Of a DNA stretch of 64,000 bases, positions 45,242 through 52,634 are shown in pieces. This DNA is from Clostridioides mangenotii TR (lineage in GTDB: Bacteria; Bacillota; Clostridia; Peptostreptococcales; Peptostreptococcaceae): the NCBI RefSeq assembly GCF_000498755.1, contig NZ_AXUS01000002.1, positions 1 to 64,000 on the forward strand. The letters run 5' to 3'. The position numbers and the translations under genes are program-made. Numbering within the stretch: the stretch's first letter is position 1; each line of letters begins with the position of its first letter. Under the pieces are notes generated by a model, which saw nothing but the letters and a program-made list of their open reading frames with translations, made no database searches and was not told where the DNA came from.

Positions 45242-46198
45242 ATGAAAAAACTATTCTCGATGCTTTTAGTATTAACAATGACTGTAGTCATAGTAGCAGG
45301 TTGTAGTCCAAAATCGGATAAAAAAGAAGAAAGCAAAAACGCAACGGAATCATCAGAAAGCGCTGGTGAAGTAGTATTTAAGCACTCAAAAGGAGAAACA
45401 AAAGTTCCCAAGAATCCTAAAAAAGTCGTTGTTTTCGATATGGGTATATTAGATACAATGCAGGCACTTGATGTTAATGCAGATACTGCGGTACCATTAG
45501 ATAGTCTACCAAAATATCTTTCAAGCTTTGAAAAAGCAACAAATGCTGGCGGTATAAAAGAGCCAGATATGGAAGCAATCTTTGCATTCGAACCTGATGT
45601 AATTTTTATATCAGGAAGACAAGAAGAATACTACGATAAATTATCTGAAATAGCTCCTACTGTATACATAGACTTAGAAGCAGAAACTTATATGGATGAC
45701 TTCAAGAAAAATACTACAGAAGTAGCTGAATTATTTGGAAAAGAAGATGATGCTAAAAACCACTTAGATAAAATAGATAAAAAGATCGAAAAAGTAAGCG
45801 GAATGGCTGAAAAATCAGACAAGAAATCTTTAATAATATTAACTAACGATGGAAGTATAAGTGCTTATGGTAAAGGATCTCGTTTTGGGATAATCCATGA
45901 CGTTCTTAACTTAAAAACTGCTGACGAAAAAATAGAAGCTTCTACACATGGGCAAGAAGTAAACTTCGAGTACGTATCTAAAATAAATCCTGATCTACTA
46001 TTCGTAGTTGACCGTGCTGTTGTAACCGGTGGACAAATCAAGAGTTCTGATACTCTAAACAACGATCTAGTTAAAAACACTAATGCAGGTAAAAATGATA
46101 AGATTATAAACTTAGATCCCGAATTCTGGTACTTATCAGGCGGTGGTTTACTTTCAGTTGATGGTATGATAAGCGAAGTTGAATCAGCTTTAAAGTAA
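45242..46198 (+). CDS. Siderophore ABC transporter substrate-binding lipoprotein
   Basis: This 318-aa lipoprotein has a lipobox VVIVAGC (Cys about 20) after a hydrophobic signal peptide. The two-domain fold of the YclQ/CeuE type is shown by KNPKKVVVFDMGILDTMQAL, ALDVNADTAVPL, IFAFEPDVIFISG and INPDLLFVVDRAVV. Binding of catecholate or petrobactin-like ferric siderophores is inferred by family. The start is the ATG at 45242 with TTGGAGG upstream. Confidence 0.93.
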   Translation: MKKLFSMLLVLTMTVVIVAGCSPKSDKKEESKNATESSESAGEVVFKHSKGETKVPKNPKKVVVFDMGILDTMQALDVNADTAVPLDSLPKYLSSFEKATNAGGIKEPDMEAIFAFEPDVIFISGRQEEYYDKLSEIAPTVYIDLEAETYMDDFKKNTTEVAELFGKEDDAKNHLDKIDKKIEKVSGMAEKSDKKSLIILTNDGSISAYGKGSRFGIIHDVLNLKTADEKIEASTHGQEVNFEYVSKINPDLLFVVDRAVVTGGQIKSSDTLNNDLVKNTNAGKNDKIINLDPEFWYLSGGGLLSVDGMISEVESALK

Positions 46199-46245
46199 TT
46201 CATTAAATAATCAAAAAACTATAAAAATTATTTTCGCTTAATATT

Positions 46246-46342
46246 AAGAGTGAAAGAATATCGTCAGCAAAATTTTTGTTATAGAATTTTAGAAGTATAA
46301 AGTTTTATATCATAAAATTTTCATAGGTATTTTTTCACTCTT
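46246..46342 (+). terminator. Structured terminator of the siderophore operon
   Basis: AAGAGTGAAA (46246-46255) pairs with TTTCACTCTT (46333-46342), followed by a T-run, around a loop of about 77 bases with weaker internal stems. It lies between the convergent siderophore operon and the flavodoxin gene. Confidence 0.55.
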
Positions 46343-46356
46343 TTTTTATTAATATT

Positions 46357-46854
46357 TTATTTCGTTTTATATAAATAAACCACACTATCAATCCAAGAAT
46401 GTACTTGCATTACAATATCGTCAAAGCCAACCTTAAGGGGTGAATTATAACTGGAGTTACCAATGAATTCATTGCCTAGTAATACACTTTCGAGTTTCTC
46501 AAAGCACTTATCTGATCCACCTCCTGAATGGCATGCAAATAGTGCGATCTTCTTCCCTTCTAAATGATTTTTAGAAATAAACGACGCAATTGGAGATGAA
46601 TAGCTACCTGCCCAAACAGGTGTCCCAATAAATATAGTGTCGTACTCATCTAAATCTATTTTTTCATTCAATAGTTTTGGATTCTCGTTTAGCATTACAC
46701 TTTTTCCACCTAAAAAAAATTTCATAAATCCCTTTTTAGGTATTTCTTTCTCCGGTCTTATCTCAAGTATATCGACATCTATCTTTTGCGATACAATGCT
46801 TGCGATCAACTGTGTATTTCCTCCTAATGAATAATATACGACCAATGATTTCAT
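46357..46854 (-). CDS. Flavodoxin-like protein
   Basis: This 165-aa FMN-binding fold starts LVVYYSLGGNTQLIASIVSQ (phosphate loop with SLGGNTQ) and has IFIGTPVWAGSYSSPIASFI and FACHSGGGSDKCFEKLE. It is a small electron-transfer flavodoxin of the NAD(P)H-oxidoreductase-like type. An adjacent siderophore operon suggests iron-limited expression (inference). An inverted repeat (46881-46909) lies upstream. Confidence 0.85.
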   Translation of the reverse strand: MKSLVVYYSLGGNTQLIASIVSQKIDVDILEIRPEKEIPKKGFMKFFLGGKSVMLNENPKLLNEKIDLDEYDTIFIGTPVWAGSYSSPIASFISKNHLEGKKIALFACHSGGGSDKCFEKLESVLLGNEFIGNSSYNSPLKVGFDDIVMQVHSWIDSVVYLYKTK

Positions 46855-46880
46855 TTTAATTTACCCCCAAAATTTTTATA

Positions 46881-46909
46881 GATAATATAGTTGTTCTCTT
46901 TATATTATC
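46881..46909. promoter_or_regulatory. Inverted repeat GATAATATA-N11-TATATTATC upstream of flavodoxin
   Basis: A perfect 9-bp dyad with an 11-base spacer lies 26 bases upstream of the flavodoxin ATG. It may be an operator or overlap a -10 element. The GATAAT halves resemble Fur hexamers, but the spacing differs from a canonical box. Confidence 0.35.
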
Positions 46910-46983
46910 AGTTATTACATTATATTCCTTAATTTATTAAAATTCAAAAGTACTTATTTGAATTTTGGTTTCTATTCCAATTT

Positions 46984-47610
46984 CTATTCTATAGTAAAAT
47001 ATACTAATCCGCCCCCAAGCAAAGTCGTCTCTACCCAAAGTTTTATATTAAAGTCTCTCTTCACACCTTCATCAGATGCTGTGGCATAAACTGTCCCATT
47101 TTCATCTTCCCAAAGTCCAACTAATGTTACCCAGTGCCAATTGTACAAATTATCAACTCTTCCATTTGATAGATTTAAAAAAGCTACTGGACAATCATTT
47201 TCTAGACCTTCTCTTATAAAATCAATAAATTCTACAGCTGTAGGTCTTTTACAATCCAATCTACTTCGTACATTTAGGGAATGTCCCTTAATCTTAACTC
47301 CACGTGAAGTTGCATATTTTTTAGATCCTTCGATAAAAAGAGCTGTTGAATTTGTTCCCTTTGCTGTTGGAGTAACACAATTCCATAAATTTTCCATATG
47401 ATCTAAAAATGATACTTGCTTATATGGTGGTCTTAGATCACATAGATCTTTTGCTTTTGGATTTTGGCTAGATATATAAGCAAATAAATTTGCAGCTGAT
47501 GATGGACCACAACCGCTCTTGCGTTGCCATTCACTTTTATACCAGTTTTGATTTGCTCCGTACTCTATTTTTCCATCTTTCGTTTTAATATTTAATATAT
47601 CTTTGTTCAT
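46984..47610 (-). CDS. C39-like (papain-fold) cysteine peptidase family protein
   Basis: This 208-aa cytosolic protein has the Cys active site GCGPSSAANLFAYI (about residue 34), the His in NLYNWHWVTLVGLWED (about 160) and no signal peptide. This is the pattern of C39_2-type peptidases. With no leader or export partner nearby, it may be an intracellular protease or an inactive fold. GGTGAATAATCAAA before the ATG is a moderate site. The function is unknown. Confidence 0.7.
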   Translation of the reverse strand: MNKDILNIKTKDGKIEYGANQNWYKSEWQRKSGCGPSSAANLFAYISSQNPKAKDLCDLRPPYKQVSFLDHMENLWNCVTPTAKGTNSTALFIEGSKKYATSRGVKIKGHSLNVRSRLDCKRPTAVEFIDFIREGLENDCPVAFLNLSNGRVDNLYNWHWVTLVGLWEDENGTVYATASDEGVKRDFNIKLWVETTLLGGGLVYFTIE

Positions 47611-47793
47611 TTTGATTATTCACCTACTCTATGTATTGTTGTGTTTAATAATACAGATAATGAAATACTACTAGATTATTATCAGCATTATTCTGTAAAA
47701 AATTCAAAAAACTTTATATTTTAATATTAACCAAAGTAACCTTAAGTTACAATATACCCTAAGTGACGAATTTGTCAATAAATAACTAAGAAA

Positions 47794-47840
47794 ACTGCCA
47801 TCAATATTTGAAGTATTTTATATCAAATATTGATGGCAGT
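47794..47840 (-). terminator. Strong intrinsic terminator after the aldo/keto reductase
   Basis: An 18-bp perfect stem (47794-47811 with 47823-47840) lies about 107 bases after the reductase stop, and on the minus strand is followed by TTTTC. Confidence 0.9.
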
Positions 47841-47947
47841 AAGTGCTTATATAAAATTTTTATATTGTATTTTTAATTCAAATTTACCTCAAGTTTCCAG
47901 TCTTATTCATGAAAAACATATTTATTGTATTTCTTATTCACTATTCA

Positions 47948-49090
47948 TTATTCAAATATTGATTTTACTTTTTTCAATTCTTCACGAATTTTAATTCCTT
48001 GAGGACAGTGCTTTTCACATTTTCCACATTCCACACAATTTGATGCTTTTTGTTTCGGATCAAGCAATTCATTATATAAATTTTCTTCACCAAACATATG
48101 ATGGTTATTGTACATAGTAAAGCAAAAAGGTATTTCTACACCTGAAGGACATGGCATACAGTAACCACAACCTGTGCAGTTTACTTTTATCTTTTCTTTA
48201 AAAATAGCCTTAGCCTTGTTTATAATGTTTACTTCGTCGTCAGTCATGGATTTTTCTTTTGAATTGCATGCTGTTACAAGATTTTCTGCAACTTGATCCA
48301 TAGTGTTCATACCACTCAATACTACCGATACTTCAGGATGATTCCAAATCCATCTTAAAGCCCAATCTGCTGGAGTTTTTTTGTCTTTAGCTCTATCAAA
48401 AATATCTTGTACATCCTCTGGAAGATTCACAGCAAGTTTTCCCCCTCGAAGAGGTTCCATGATAGTAACCCCTAATCCCTTTTTAGCTGCATATTCCAGT
48501 CCGTCTTTGCCAGCTTGAAACTCTTCATCCAAATAATTGTACTGTATTTGACAGAATGACCAATCATAATAATCCACAATCTCTTTAAATAAATCTAACT
48601 TGTCATGAAAAGAGAACCCTGCATATTTTATTCTTCCATCTCTTATTGCTTGATCTAAAAATTCATCAACACGTGCTTCTTTTAGTATCGGCCATACCTG
48701 ACTATCAACAGCATGCACTAAATAGAAGTCTATTTGATCTACCTCCAACCTCTTTAACTGATCGTTTAAATATTTATCCATATCTTCTCTAGTCTTTATC
48801 AACCAGCTTGGGAGTTTCGTCGCTATGTTCACCTTTTTTCTGTAACCATTTTTTAATACCTTTGCCAAGAAAGGTTCACTTTGACCACTGTCTTCCATCC
48901 CATTACCATGATAGGGATACGCAGTATCAATATAGTTAACTCCTTCATCAATTGCGCGATGAATTAACTTAGTTGCCTCACCCTCATCAATTTGGCTTGG
49001 ATCCCCTCCTGGCATAAGCGGAAGTCTCATACATCCAAAACCTAAAACAGATACCTTTTCATTGGTTTTTCCAAACTTTCTGTATAACAT
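47948..49090 (-). CDS. Aldo/keto reductase with C-terminal 4Fe-4S domain
   Basis: This 380-aa protein has AKR catalytic residues in NYIDTAYPYHGNGMEDSG (Asp, Tyr), IATKLPSW (Lys) and FYLVHAVD (His), followed by cysteine motifs CTGCGYCMPCPSG and CVECGKCEKHCPQG for two 4Fe-4S clusters. It is longer than the gene at 7940 but shares the architecture. The substrate is unknown. GGGGTTGT lies before the ATG. Confidence 0.9.
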   Translation of the reverse strand: MLYRKFGKTNEKVSVLGFGCMRLPLMPGGDPSQIDEGEATKLIHRAIDEGVNYIDTAYPYHGNGMEDSGQSEPFLAKVLKNGYRKKVNIATKLPSWLIKTREDMDKYLNDQLKRLEVDQIDFYLVHAVDSQVWPILKEARVDEFLDQAIRDGRIKYAGFSFHDKLDLFKEIVDYYDWSFCQIQYNYLDEEFQAGKDGLEYAAKKGLGVTIMEPLRGGKLAVNLPEDVQDIFDRAKDKKTPADWALRWIWNHPEVSVVLSGMNTMDQVAENLVTACNSKEKSMTDDEVNIINKAKAIFKEKIKVNCTGCGYCMPCPSGVEIPFCFTMYNNHHMFGEENLYNELLDPKQKASNCVECGKCEKHCPQGIKIREELKKVKSIFE

Positions 49091-49381
49091 ACAACCCCTC
49101 CTTTTATTGAAACTATAAAATAAATTAGAACAGCTAATATAACATCAATATAGTATATTTGACAGTTTTGGAATCATTCCATAAGTTCATTATTTCTGTA
49201 TAAAATATAAAATAAAATCAGTATATAGATGCGAGCTGATTAAAAACAGAAAACATCGTATTATAAAATTTGTTTATTTAATAGTAGAAATGCCCATTGC
49301 TGACAACATCAAATACGTTATCAGCAATGGGCATATTAAAAATTTTTAAATCCTCTTAATATTTCTAGATTATTTCTAGAT

Positions 49382-50131
49382 TTATTTTTGCATAAAGTAC
49401 GATATGAAAAATAGTATATAAATATGAGCTGGATAGAAGAAGTAGAAGAAATTACGCATTCCTCTTCCCTTTTCACCTTTGTAAAGTACAATTGGTATTG
49501 ACGCTAAGCACATCAACCATTGATAATTCTCTGTAAATGGATTTCCTGATCCTGTAAAGTATGCTATTAATGCTACAGTAACTAATGCAACTACTTGCAT
49601 TCCCTTTTTACCATGGAATTTGTAAAAAAGCACTGCAAGAATTATAAATAGCGGACCACCCTCAACTATAATTGGTATCGGAACAATATTCATTAAAGTT
49701 GTAAATAGCTTAAGATATATAGAATTTGAACCAGCTGAAGATAATGCTATTAATACTATTACACACATCAATATTGGTATCAGCATTAAAACAATAGATC
49801 CAAATATTTTAGATTTTTTCTTTTCATTCCATCCTTCGCTAAACATATCGATAGAATACATATAAAATACTCCTAAAAATAAAGTACCAAATATATTATT
49901 TATGACCATCGTATTACCTATAGGAAAATATTGATTAACTATATAGTTCCCAACATTCATGATCCAAAATCCCAAAAGCAATCTAAACATGTATTTCTTT
50001 TTATTTCTTGTATGAATATATCCTTCTGAACTTGTAAACAAGAAGATTGGCGCAACTAATCGTCCCAACCAATGAAACCATACTGGTGCACCTAAAAATG
50101 CAAAGAATTCCCCCATATGATCAAATACCAT
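49382..50131 (-). CDS. TraX family membrane protein, N-terminus frameshifted
   Basis: This 249-aa polytopic protein has the TraX pattern (DHMGEFFAFLGAPVWFHWLGRLVAPIFLFTSSEGYIHTRNK at its N-terminus is described here in parts: VFDHMGEFF, RLVAPIFLFTSSEGYIHT; then FFYFFYPAHIYILF at the C-terminus). Upstream, FQLKLFGIIL is in the same frame. A start ATG at 50190 with AGGAGG would reach it only with one extra base in the T7 run 50173-50179. The missing base removes about 20 aa. TraX was named for pilin acetylation in plasmids; the chromosomal role is unknown. Confidence 0.82.
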   Translation of the reverse strand: MVFDHMGEFFAFLGAPVWFHWLGRLVAPIFLFTSSEGYIHTRNKKKYMFRLLLGFWIMNVGNYIVNQYFPIGNTMVINNIFGTLFLGVFYMYSIDMFSEGWNEKKKSKIFGSIVLMLIPILMCVIVLIALSSAGSNSIYLKLFTTLMNIVPIPIIVEGGPLFIILAVLFYKFHGKKGMQVVALVTVALIAYFTGSGNPFTENYQWLMCLASIPIVLYKGEKGRGMRNFFYFFYPAHIYILFFISYFMQK

Positions 50132-50294
50132 TAAAATAATACCGAATAATTTCAGCTGAAACTCGTGATTCCTTTTTTTATGTCTTCCATTTCCTGACCT
50201 CCTACTAACTTATTATAAATATATAATATAGAATTTACAGAAAACGTGCCTCATATTGATATTACATTTATATAACAATAATGTAAGATATGAG

Positions 50295-50444
50295 CTATAT
50301 ATAAAGCGCCCATTTATCTTCCATGGTATCTGTTCTATATGTCTTCTTAATTTCATTAAAAATTTCATCTTCAAAATATTTATTCAGGTATTTATACGAC
50401 TTTCCTAAATTGACATTAAGTCTGTGTATACTCCAATGTTCCAT
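50295..50444 (-). pseudogene. 49-aa 5' gene fragment, unknown conserved protein
   Basis: An ATG at 50444 opens MEHWSIHRLNVNLGKSYKYL and continues to MEDKWALYI before a stop at 50295. The sequence looks like the N-terminus of a longer clostridial family, so the rest seems lost. There is no clear ribosome site; it begins nine bases after the stop of the next gene upstream, so it may be read through. Confidence 0.45.
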
Positions 50445-50453
50445 GATATCATT

Positions 50454-50672
50454 TTAATTATTTTTAAGCATTCTTCTAATAGTAAATACCACTACACATG
50501 ATATTAAAAATAAAACAGCTGAAACTTTTAGAGTAAGAATGAAAAACGGTGGGTAAACAGAGTACATAGAACCTTTATATCCAACTCCTGCCGCTGCAGC
50601 TGATAATACAACAATATTCAACAATATAAATCGAATTCTTGATACATATTTTAACACTTCATTTCCATTCAT
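50454..50672 (-). CDS. Small membrane protein
   Basis: A 72-aa protein with two membrane segments (about 14-32 and 43-66) and a basic end (TIRRMLKNN). The ATG at 50672 has AAGGAGTGGCTACT upstream, so it is better than the GTG at 50681. It is in an apparent operon with the 93-aa membrane protein gene. The family is not recognised. Confidence 0.6.
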   Translation of the reverse strand: MNGNEVLKYVSRIRFILLNIVVLSAAAAGVGYKGSMYSVYPPFFILTLKVSAVLFLISCVVVFTIRRMLKNN

Positions 50673-50708
50673 AGTAGCCACTCCTTATTTTAATTTATAG
50701 CCTTAAAC

Positions 50709-50990
50709 TTATATTTCTCTTCTGCTCCTTATAATAAAATACAATACTATCACGATCAATTCTATTGTTATAAATATTCCAAATGTAACTATAGAATTAA
50801 TTTGATCTATTCCATTTCTAAAGAATACAAGTGCAATTCCTGTAAGTATTATCGGTAATCCATTTTTCTGTACACTATTCGCACAAAAACCATAAGAAAG
50901 CGGTAAATCCAACTTGAGTTCTATTATAAAAAAAATTATACCTAAAGCTATAAATAATATTCCAACAGTTCCAATAATCATACTTTCCAT
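50709..50990 (-). CDS. Small membrane protein
   Basis: A 93-aa protein with three predicted membrane segments and a basic C-terminus (IRSRREI). The ATG is preceded by AAGGGGAT. It is separated from the next gene by 36 bases. No family recognised; perhaps a stress or envelope protein. Confidence 0.6.
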   Translation of the reverse strand: MESMIIGTVGILFIALGIIFFIIELKLDLPLSYGFCANSVQKNGLPIILTGIALVFFRNGIDQINSIVTFGIFITIELIVIVLYFIIRSRREI

Positions 50991-51025
50991 ACAAATATCC
51001 CCTTAGATTTAAATTTTTAATAAAA

Positions 51026-51053
51026 AGACCAAACTGAATATTCAGTCTGGCCT
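51026..51053 (-). terminator. Terminator after the ribbon-helix-helix gene
   Basis: A near-perfect palindrome (AGACCAAACTGAATATTCAG, then TCTGGCCT) lies 45 bases after the stop of the 57-aa gene on the minus strand. Confidence 0.75.
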
Positions 51054-51097
51054 CTAATTATAAAATCTTAGACCAAACTTATGAGCACACATAATTT

Positions 51098-51271
51098 TTA
51101 TTCTAAGTTTTTATTTGATTTCTTTCTTCTTTTAACACTCTCCGATAGAAGGTATTCAATCTGGCCATTGATTGATCTAAAATCATCTTCAGCCCAAACT
51201 GCCAGCTCTTCCCATAGCTTTGGAGATAGTCGAAGAAGTACCTGTTTTTTATCTTTATCTTTGTTAGCCAT
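51098..51271 (-). CDS. Ribbon-helix-helix (Arc-like) DNA-binding protein, 57 aa
   Basis: An ORF of 57 codons starts at the ATG at 51271, three codons after GGGTGACC. It reads MANKDKDKKQVLLRLSPKLW, then an alpha-helical FRSINGQIEYLLSESVKRRK. The KQVLLRLSP strand followed by two helices is typical of the Arc/MetJ ribbon-helix-helix fold. It directly follows the SPFH gene (28-base gap) and could regulate this operon or act as a partner. Confidence 0.85.
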   Translation of the reverse strand: MANKDKDKKQVLLRLSPKLWEELAVWAEDDFRSINGQIEYLLSESVKRRKKSNKNLE

Positions 51272-51299
51272 CTAGGTCACCCTATCTATTATTCTATAG

Positions 51300-52283
51300 T
51301 TAATATATAGATCCACTATTTACAATTGGTTGCGCATCCTTACTTCCACAAAGCACTACCAATAAATTACTTACCATTGCAGCTTTACGCTCTTCATCTA
51401 AATCTACAACATTATTTTCATTTAGTTTTTCAAGAGCTATTTCTACCATTCCAACTGCACCTTCTACAATCATCTGTCTAGCATCTATTATAGCTGCTGC
51501 TTGTTGTCTCTGAAGCATTGCTGCTGCGATTTCTTGAGAATATGAAAGGTGTGTTATCCTAGCTTCCATAATTTCAAGACCTGCTATATCAACCTTTGAT
51601 TGTATCTCTTCTTTTAATTTTTGCGCAATTTCTTGACTACTTCCACGAAGTGATTTTTCGTTATCATTTACGTCAGCTGTATCATATGGATACAGACGAA
51701 CTATATTTCTTAAAGCTGAATCACATTGTGTAGTTAAAAACTCTTTGTAGTTATCAACATTAAATACTGAGTTAGCTGTATTTACAACTCTCCATATAAC
51801 TACTATTCCTATGATTATTGGATTTCCTAATTGATCATTGATCTTTTGTTTATCATTGTTTAGAGTCATTGCCTTTAAAGATATTCTCTTACTTGGAATA
51901 TATACTCCCTTGCTCACATTTCTGCCGCCTTCTTCTGTATCTGATGGTGGTGATATCGCTGTAGCGAAAGGATTTACAAAGTAGAAACCATCTTCACGTA
52001 TACTTCCATAATACTTACCAAATAACGAAAGCACTAATGCCTCATTTGGCTTTACTACTTTTAATCCGAAAAAGATTATCGGAGCAACTACAAATAGATA
52101 TATGAAAAGCAATATTGCTACACCTATCTTAAATGCACTTGGCTCTCCTGAAAGCATAATTACAATCCCAACTATATCCAAAACCATAAGTACGATATTT
52201 AGTAACAGAATAGACATACCATTTTTTGATTTTGCTTTAAATTCTTTAAATTCTCTTTTTTCTACATTGGATAAATCATTCAT
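51300..52283 (-). CDS. SPFH/Band 7 (stomatin-like) membrane protein
   Basis: A 327-aa protein with two N-terminal membrane segments (about 20-60) and an SPFH domain: KPNEALVLSLFGKYYGSIREDGFYFVNPF, QLGNPIIIGIVVIWRVVNTA and IMEARITHLSYSQEIAAAM. The C-terminus carries the Arc-like-associated EKLNENNVVDLDEERKAAMVSNLLVVLCG. SPFH proteins scaffold membrane microdomains. The start is the ATG at 52283, with GGGGTG upstream. It forms an operon with the ribbon-helix-helix gene. Confidence 0.9.
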   Translation of the reverse strand: MNDLSNVEKREFKEFKAKSKNGMSILLLNIVLMVLDIVGIVIMLSGEPSAFKIGVAILLFIYLFVVAPIIFFGLKVVKPNEALVLSLFGKYYGSIREDGFYFVNPFATAISPPSDTEEGGRNVSKGVYIPSKRISLKAMTLNNDKQKINDQLGNPIIIGIVVIWRVVNTANSVFNVDNYKEFLTTQCDSALRNIVRLYPYDTADVNDNEKSLRGSSQEIAQKLKEEIQSKVDIAGLEIMEARITHLSYSQEIAAAMLQRQQAAAIIDARQMIVEGAVGMVEIALEKLNENNVVDLDEERKAAMVSNLLVVLCGSKDAQPIVNSGSIY

Positions 52284-52410
52284 AAATAACACCCCTTTTT
52301 GATTGTTTTTATATATTTTTGATATTGTTTTGATATCATTATTATATTTCTTATTTTATCCAATGTCAATTACAAAATACCCAAATTTTGTAACTATTTT
52401 AAAAAAAGTT

Positions 52411-52533
52411 TCCAACCTTTTCAAGAATAATATCATTTGTACTTGTACTGTCAAATCCCTACAGAAAAAAAAGCTCCTCGTCAACATCAAGTATCTCAAT
52501 TTTACGACCTTCAGCCTCTTTTACTATTCTCAT
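52411..52533 (-). pseudogene. TetR-family regulator, N-terminal remnant
   Basis: On the minus strand MRIVKEAEGRKIEILDVDEE, then LFFL followed by a stop and GFDSTSTNDIILEKVG in the same frame, matches the N-terminal HTH of TetR/AcrR regulators. The ligand domain is absent. It is a decayed fragment between the Ca2+ ATPase and the SPFH gene. Confidence 0.65.
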
Positions 52534-52547
52534 AATCGAAGTTTACA

Positions 52548-52609
52548 AAAAAGCAGGATTTTGCTGATAGGCTGGTAAAAACCTGCTATCATACAAAATC
52601 CCGCTTTTT
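52548..52609 (-). terminator. Long terminator hairpin after the Ca2+ ATPase
   Basis: A 16-bp stem (52548-52563 with 52594-52609) around a loop with its own stem (CTGATAGGCTGGT/ACCTGCTATCA). T-runs occur on both sides. Confidence 0.85.
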
Positions 52610-52634
52610 CAATTATTAAATACTTTAGTATCTA

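Noticed and set aside
52303-52578. A plus-strand 91-aa protein
   Set aside because: It overlaps the TetR relic and terminator, has no ribosome site and has low-complexity composition.
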